Below are positions 60,880-64,000 of a stretch of 64,000 nt of DNA, in pieces (within the stretch, counting starts at the first letter, position 1; every line of letters starts with the position of its first letter). The translations under genes and the position numbers were made by a program. Source of the DNA: JASHUC01 sp963849095 (lineage in GTDB: Bacteria > Pseudomonadota > Gammaproteobacteria > Steroidobacterales > Steroidobacteraceae); the NCBI GenBank assembly GCA_963849095.1, contig CAWKGA010000008.1, positions 744,001 to 808,000 on the forward strand. Reading direction: 5' to 3'. The notes beneath the pieces are model-generated. The model made no database searches and had not been told where the DNA came from. It saw only the letters and a program-made list of their open reading frames with translations.

Positions 60880-61683
60880 TCAGGTGGCGCCGCTCAGCGC
60901 TCCCGCGCGCGCGGTGAGGTCACCGCCCTCGCGCCGCAGCTTGAAGTCGTGATACATCGCGAGCCAGAACGCCGCACCCAGCGGGTAGGAGATCGCGGCG
61001 GCCCCCAGCGAGAACACCTGCAGCAGGATCGCGCGGCCGGTCTCGCTCGCGTGGCTCAGCCCCGCGAGCAGACCGCCGATGAAGGTGAAGACTATCGTGA
61101 GGACGAGGATGATGATCACAGCCACCGTCAAGATGGCCGCGGCGCGCCACCAGTGCGACCTCGTCAGGCGCCAGCTCAAGCCGAGCGCCGCCGTCGCGCT
61201 CACATCCTCGACGAACAGGGCCGCCGACCACAGTTGCAGACGCCCCAGGAGCCATAAGCCGGGGACGATGAGCAAAACTATTCCGCCCCCGATGGCGAGG
61301 CCGAACAGCACCGTCCCGAGGATCATTCCGGGAAGCCGGCGTACGCTCGTGTCGAGCGCGCGGGTGAGCGTGCAGGACTCATCCCCGCGCCTGATCGCGA
61401 TTTCCCGCACCATCACCGCACTCTGAAAGGTGAGCGTCAGCAACGTGCTCAGCAGATCCAGCACCCATGCGCGCGGCGAATGTGCGATGGCCTGAAGTGC
61501 GGCCTGGCGCCCCAGTGTGCCAATGCCCGGGATGGGCACCGGAAATGCGCTCTCGTAGGCGATGAGGATCAGTCCGGGGATGATGGCGAGCACCCAGCAG
61601 CGGCCGAAGGCAATGCGGAACAGGCGCAAGGCATCGTCGAGGACGCCCCCAATGGACTGCGGAGAGGACGGCGGCGCGTACAT
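60880..61683 (-). CDS. Six-helix membrane protein of the MoxR locus
   Basis: The 267-residue product starts MYAPPSSPQSIGGVLDDALRLFRIAFGRCWVLAIIPGL and has about six helices. LFVEDVSATAALGLSWRLTRSHWWRAAAILTVAVIIILV is a segment I associate with the glycerophosphodiester-phosphodiesterase membrane/YciC-like domain. It is the first gene of the minus-strand operon and divergent from the RDD gene, with 135 bp between them for promoters. A structural or transport role in the envelope complex is inferred. Confidence 0.8.
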   Translation of the reverse strand: MYAPPSSPQSIGGVLDDALRLFRIAFGRCWVLAIIPGLILIAYESAFPVPIPGIGTLGRQAALQAIAHSPRAWVLDLLSTLLTLTFQSAVMVREIAIRRGDESCTLTRALDTSVRRLPGMILGTVLFGLAIGGGIVLLIVPGLWLLGRLQLWSAALFVEDVSATAALGLSWRLTRSHWWRAAAILTVAVIIILVLTIVFTFIGGLLAGLSHASETGRAILLQVFSLGAAAISYPLGAAFWLAMYHDFKLRREGGDLTARAGALSGAT

Positions 61684-61818
61684 AACGAATCCCCCCTGAT
61701 CTCTGCTTCGAGCGGTGCCGCCGCTCGTGGACCTTCGTGTGCGAAGGTATCAGAATACGGGCTCGCGAGACCAGCTCGGGACGCGGATTCCGGCGCACAG
61801 GGGGCAGCACAAGAGCTC
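61684..61818. promoter_or_regulatory. Divergent promoter region of the MoxR and RDD/SpoIIM operons
   Basis: This 135-bp gap is the only intergenic space large enough for promoters between the two arms of the locus. I see no clear -10/-35 match or strong palindrome, so shared control is inferred from layout only. Confidence 0.4.
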
Positions 61819-62559
61819 ATGGCAGCAGAAGAGCTCACCGTCAGAGGGTTGACGGGCGTCGATATGACGCTCACGGTCGCGGGTCCCGGCACGCGCAGCT
61901 ACGCGTTCGTGATCGATTGGCACGCGCGCCTGCTGCTGGGCCTGGCGTGGGTCCTGCTCGGTCTGCTGCTGCGGATCCTGATTCCGCACGGTCCCGAAAC
62001 CGCGCTCAGGTCGAGCGTCTTCCTGCTCGTCGCCGTCGCACCCGCGGTGCTGATTTACCTCCTCTACCATCCCGTGCTCGAGGTCGCGATGCGCGGCCGC
62101 ACGCCCGGCAAGCGCATGGCGGGCGCCCGTATCGTGACTCGCGAGGGCGCCACACCCGGCACCGGGGCGCTCCTCATGCGCAATCTCTTCCGTCTCATCG
62201 ATTCGCTGCCTCTGTTCTACGTGGTCGGGCTGGTGTGCTGCCTCGCGACGGCGCAGCGCGTGCGCATTGGCGATCTGGCGGCCGGTACGGTGCTGGTGCT
62301 GGACGAGACCGCCGCGGCCAAGTCGCTGAGCCGCCTCGGAGCGCTGCTCCAGCGCAGCCGCCTGCAGCCCGAGGCGCTCGCGCTCGTTGAGGATCTGCTT
62401 GATCGCTGGGCGGAGCTCGGGGAGGAGCGGAGGCTGACGCTCGCGCGCACGGTGCTCTCGCGGCTCGACGCGCGTTCCGATCCGACCCAGCTCGCAGTGC
62501 TCGACGAAACTGCGCTGCGCTCACGCTTGCAGGCTCTGCTTGCCGACGAGCCCGGATAA
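61819..62559 (+). CDS. RDD-family membrane protein
   Basis: The 246-residue product contains the RDD domain: GPGTRSYAFVIDWHARLLLGLAWVLLGLLLRIL with the Arg and Asp residues that name the family (here R-x-x-A-x-x-x-D), MRGRTPGKRMAGARIVTREG, and RLIDSLPLFYVVGLVCCLATAQRVRIGDLAAGTVLVLD. A charged C-terminal cytoplasmic extension of ~80 residues follows. The ATG at 61819 begins the conserved part. It overlaps the SpoIIM-type gene. RDD proteins are transport-related in some cases (Na+/H+ exchange); the role here is unknown. Confidence 0.9.
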   Translation: MAAEELTVRGLTGVDMTLTVAGPGTRSYAFVIDWHARLLLGLAWVLLGLLLRILIPHGPETALRSSVFLLVAVAPAVLIYLLYHPVLEVAMRGRTPGKRMAGARIVTREGATPGTGALLMRNLFRLIDSLPLFYVVGLVCCLATAQRVRIGDLAAGTVLVLDETAAAKSLSRLGALLQRSRLQPEALALVEDLLDRWAELGEERRLTLARTVLSRLDARSDPTQLAVLDETALRSRLQALLADEPG

Positions 62560-63544
62560 TCGCGACGCGGCCGCCTGGCTGCGGGCGAGAGCGCCGCGGT
62601 GGCAGCGGCTTGCCGCCGAGGCGCGGGCGGCGCCGCGCCGCTCGCGCGCGGGAGCGGAGGAAGCGCTGAGCACCATGGAGGCCTATCGCACGCTCGCGCG
62701 CGATCTGGCGAGTGCGCGCGAGCTACTGCCCGGAAACGTCGCCACGGCCGCACTCGAGAGCGCCTATACGACGCTTCATGCAGCCGTCGGCCGCCCGCCG
62801 CGCTTCGGCCGCGCCCGTCTGCTCGCGCTATTTCGCGACGACATTCCGGCAGCGGCGGCGTCGGTGCGCGCGACAGCGCTCTGGATTGCACTGCTGCTCG
62901 CCGCGAGCGCGCTCGCGGGCTGGTGGCTGATCTCCACCTACCCGGAGCTGATCGGCCTCATCGCGAGCGAAAAGATGATCGACGGCGTCGAGCACGGCCA
63001 CCTCTGGACCGATCAGCTCCTCAACGTCGCGCCCTCTTCGGTCCTGTCTATGCGAATCTTCTCGAACAACGTCGTCGTGACGGCCGGTGCCTTCTGCGCC
63101 GGTCTGTTCTTCGGGCTGGGCACGCTTTACATGATCACGCTCAACGGACTGATGCTGGGCGGCCTGCTCGCCTTCACGCATCAGTACGGACTCGGGCTCG
63201 CGCTCCTGCGGTTCATCCTAGCCCATGGCCCTGTCGAGCTGTCGGTCATCTGCCTGGCGGGCGCGGCCGGGACGGCGCTCGGAGGAGCCTTGATCTGGCC
63301 GACCGCTCCCACCCGCGCCGAGTCTTTCCGGCGTTGCGCCGCCCGCCTGGGTCCTCTGCTGGTCGCCTGCGCGCTGCTGCTCCTCGGCTCGGGGCTCATC
63401 GAAGGTTTCATCTCGCCGGACCCGCGCATCCCCATTCCGGTCCGCCTCGTCGTGGGGCTCGCCTACTGGGTGCTGATGCTCCTGATGCTGAGCGGAAGGC
63501 TGTTTCCCGGCCGCAAGGAGCGCGCGGCGGGGCGCAGCGCATGA
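62540..63544 (+). CDS. Stage II sporulation protein M (SpoIIM)-family membrane protein
   Basis: The roughly 334-residue product has a helical cytoplasmic N-terminus (WLRARAPRWQRLAAEARA, AYRTLARDLASARELLPG) and five to six helices. SpoIIM-like segments are MRIFSNNVVVTAGAFCAGLFFGLGTLYMITLNGLMLGGLLAF and FILAHGPVELSVICLAGAAGTALGGAL. The first possible start is a TTG at 62540, inside the end of the RDD gene; no ATG is close. In non-sporulating bacteria this family accompanies RDD and MoxR genes, which is what the layout shows here. Confidence 0.88.
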   Translation: MPTSPDNRDAAAWLRARAPRWQRLAAEARAAPRRSRAGAEEALSTMEAYRTLARDLASARELLPGNVATAALESAYTTLHAAVGRPPRFGRARLLALFRDDIPAAAASVRATALWIALLLAASALAGWWLISTYPELIGLIASEKMIDGVEHGHLWTDQLLNVAPSSVLSMRIFSNNVVVTAGAFCAGLFFGLGTLYMITLNGLMLGGLLAFTHQYGLGLALLRFILAHGPVELSVICLAGAAGTALGGALIWPTAPTRAESFRRCAARLGPLLVACALLLLGSGLIEGFISPDPRIPIPVRLVVGLAYWVLMLLMLSGRLFPGRKERAAGRSA

Positions 63545-63579
63545 CGACTTTGATCTAGCCGGGTCCGCGGCGGCGCCGC

Positions 63580-64000
63580 TTACAGTTGTCCTACGTGAAC
63601 GCTACCGCCGGATGTATGAAGGGCAACCGAGTCACCGCCGCCGTTGATCGCTCCGCGTACATGAGTGCGAGTGACGATCGTCGTACTCGTCAGAGGAAAG
63701 TCCACTCGAACCCCTCCGCCGCTTGTCTCTGCGTCGAGCGTGGCGTGCGCGTCCGCGGGAAGAAGCAGGGTGACGCTCCCACCGGAAGTAATGAGGGATG
63801 CGCCGCGGTTCGCATGTGCCTCGACGTAGATACTCCCTCCGCTCGTCGTGGCCACGATCCGTCCGTCGACACCATGGACGCGGATGCTACCTCCGGAAGT
63901 GTGCACATCGAGATTGCCTGTGCAGTCGGTTAGATCGATGCCGCCGCCGGACGTTTCCAGCTCCGTCGGTCCCTCTAGCCGATTACCGTCGATGCCGCCT
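63580..64000 (-). CDS. DUF4097-type beta-strand protein, 5' part outside the window
   Basis: The frame runs from beyond the right edge to a stop at 63580. It is a regular beta-helix-like repeat of SGG-containing strands: ETSGGGIDLTDCTGNLDVHTSGGSIRVHGVDGRIVATTSGGSIYVEAHANRG, then SGGSVTLLLPADAHATLDAETSGGGVRVDFPL and ALHTSGGSVHVGQL. This is the DUF4097 (adhesin-like) pattern of putative surface or periplasmic proteins. Any signal peptide would be outside the window. It converges on the SpoIIM-type gene. Confidence 0.85.
   Translation of the reverse strand, partial: GGIDGNRLEGPTELETSGGGIDLTDCTGNLDVHTSGGSIRVHGVDGRIVATTSGGSIYVEAHANRGASLITSGGSVTLLLPADAHATLDAETSGGGVRVDFPLTSTTIVTRTHVRGAINGGGDSVALHTSGGSVHVGQL

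Noticed and set aside
1..64000. A prophage
   Set aside because: Apart from integrases and AlpA there are no capsid, tail, terminase, portal or lysis genes.

Overview
The window is GC-rich, dense, bacterial chromosomal DNA. Gene content suggests a gammaproteobacterium near the Xanthomonadales/Nevskiales/Steroidobacteraceae: a MoxR/DUF58/DUF4350/DUF4129 block beside RDD and SpoIIM genes, Mpo1-like and SRAP genes, and many insertion sequences. That placement is inferred from gene families only; there is no rRNA or complete tRNA to test it.

Layout. (1) About 1-19.3 kb is an integrative-element zone. Two related tyrosine integrases (1858-3159 and 17689-19017, both minus strand) each sit just left of a 46-bp direct repeat (3458-3503 and 19239-19284) that looks like the 3' half of a tRNA gene, probably tRNA-Pro(UGG). 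The ~15.8 kb between the repeats reads as one element of a tandem array. It carries nested IS fragments (IS66 piece, a 2.2-kb DDE element, IS3 piece), a GNAT/DUF1778 toxin-antitoxin pair, an AraC-cupin-VOC cluster, a RadC-like JAMM protein, a secreted PD40 propeller protein, a membrane-anchored Mrr-like nuclease and an XRE/membrane-protein pair. An AlpA-like gene at 19584 probably belongs to the next element. (2) 20-38 kb is accessory: ISL3, IS66, IS630 and an unusual 2.6-kb IS, all with visible ends, among single-function genes (DHFR-like, NTF2-like, M50 protease, YghU-type GST, SDR with a divergent ArsR regulator, an ABC transporter whose permease is frameshifted, a methyltransferase) and gene remnants. 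(3) 38-56 kb holds housekeeping and conserved hypothetical genes: a predicted pseudokinase joined to a TonB-like C-terminus, an aldo/keto reductase, GFA, GNAT, Mpo1-like, MFS, DoxX, DsbA-like, SRAP and others. A cyanophycinase-like gene here is split by a 2.2-kb IS with a perfect 7-bp target duplication. (4) 56.4-63.5 kb is a compact envelope-related locus, five overlapping or abutting minus-strand genes (membrane protein, DUF4129, DUF4350, MoxR, DUF58) divergent from RDD and SpoIIM-type genes, followed by a DUF4097 gene that runs off the window.

Recognisable IS sequence totals about 14 kb, roughly a fifth of the window, and several genes are broken by it. I did not find a wholly new system. 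The best candidates for follow-up are the pseudokinase-TonB fusion, the Rap1a/Tai-like duplicated protein, the membrane-anchored Mrr/zinc-ribbon nuclease, the tandem elements with mosaic integrases, and the structured ends of the 2.2-kb IS family. All functions are predicted from sequence patterns alone; no database search was run.
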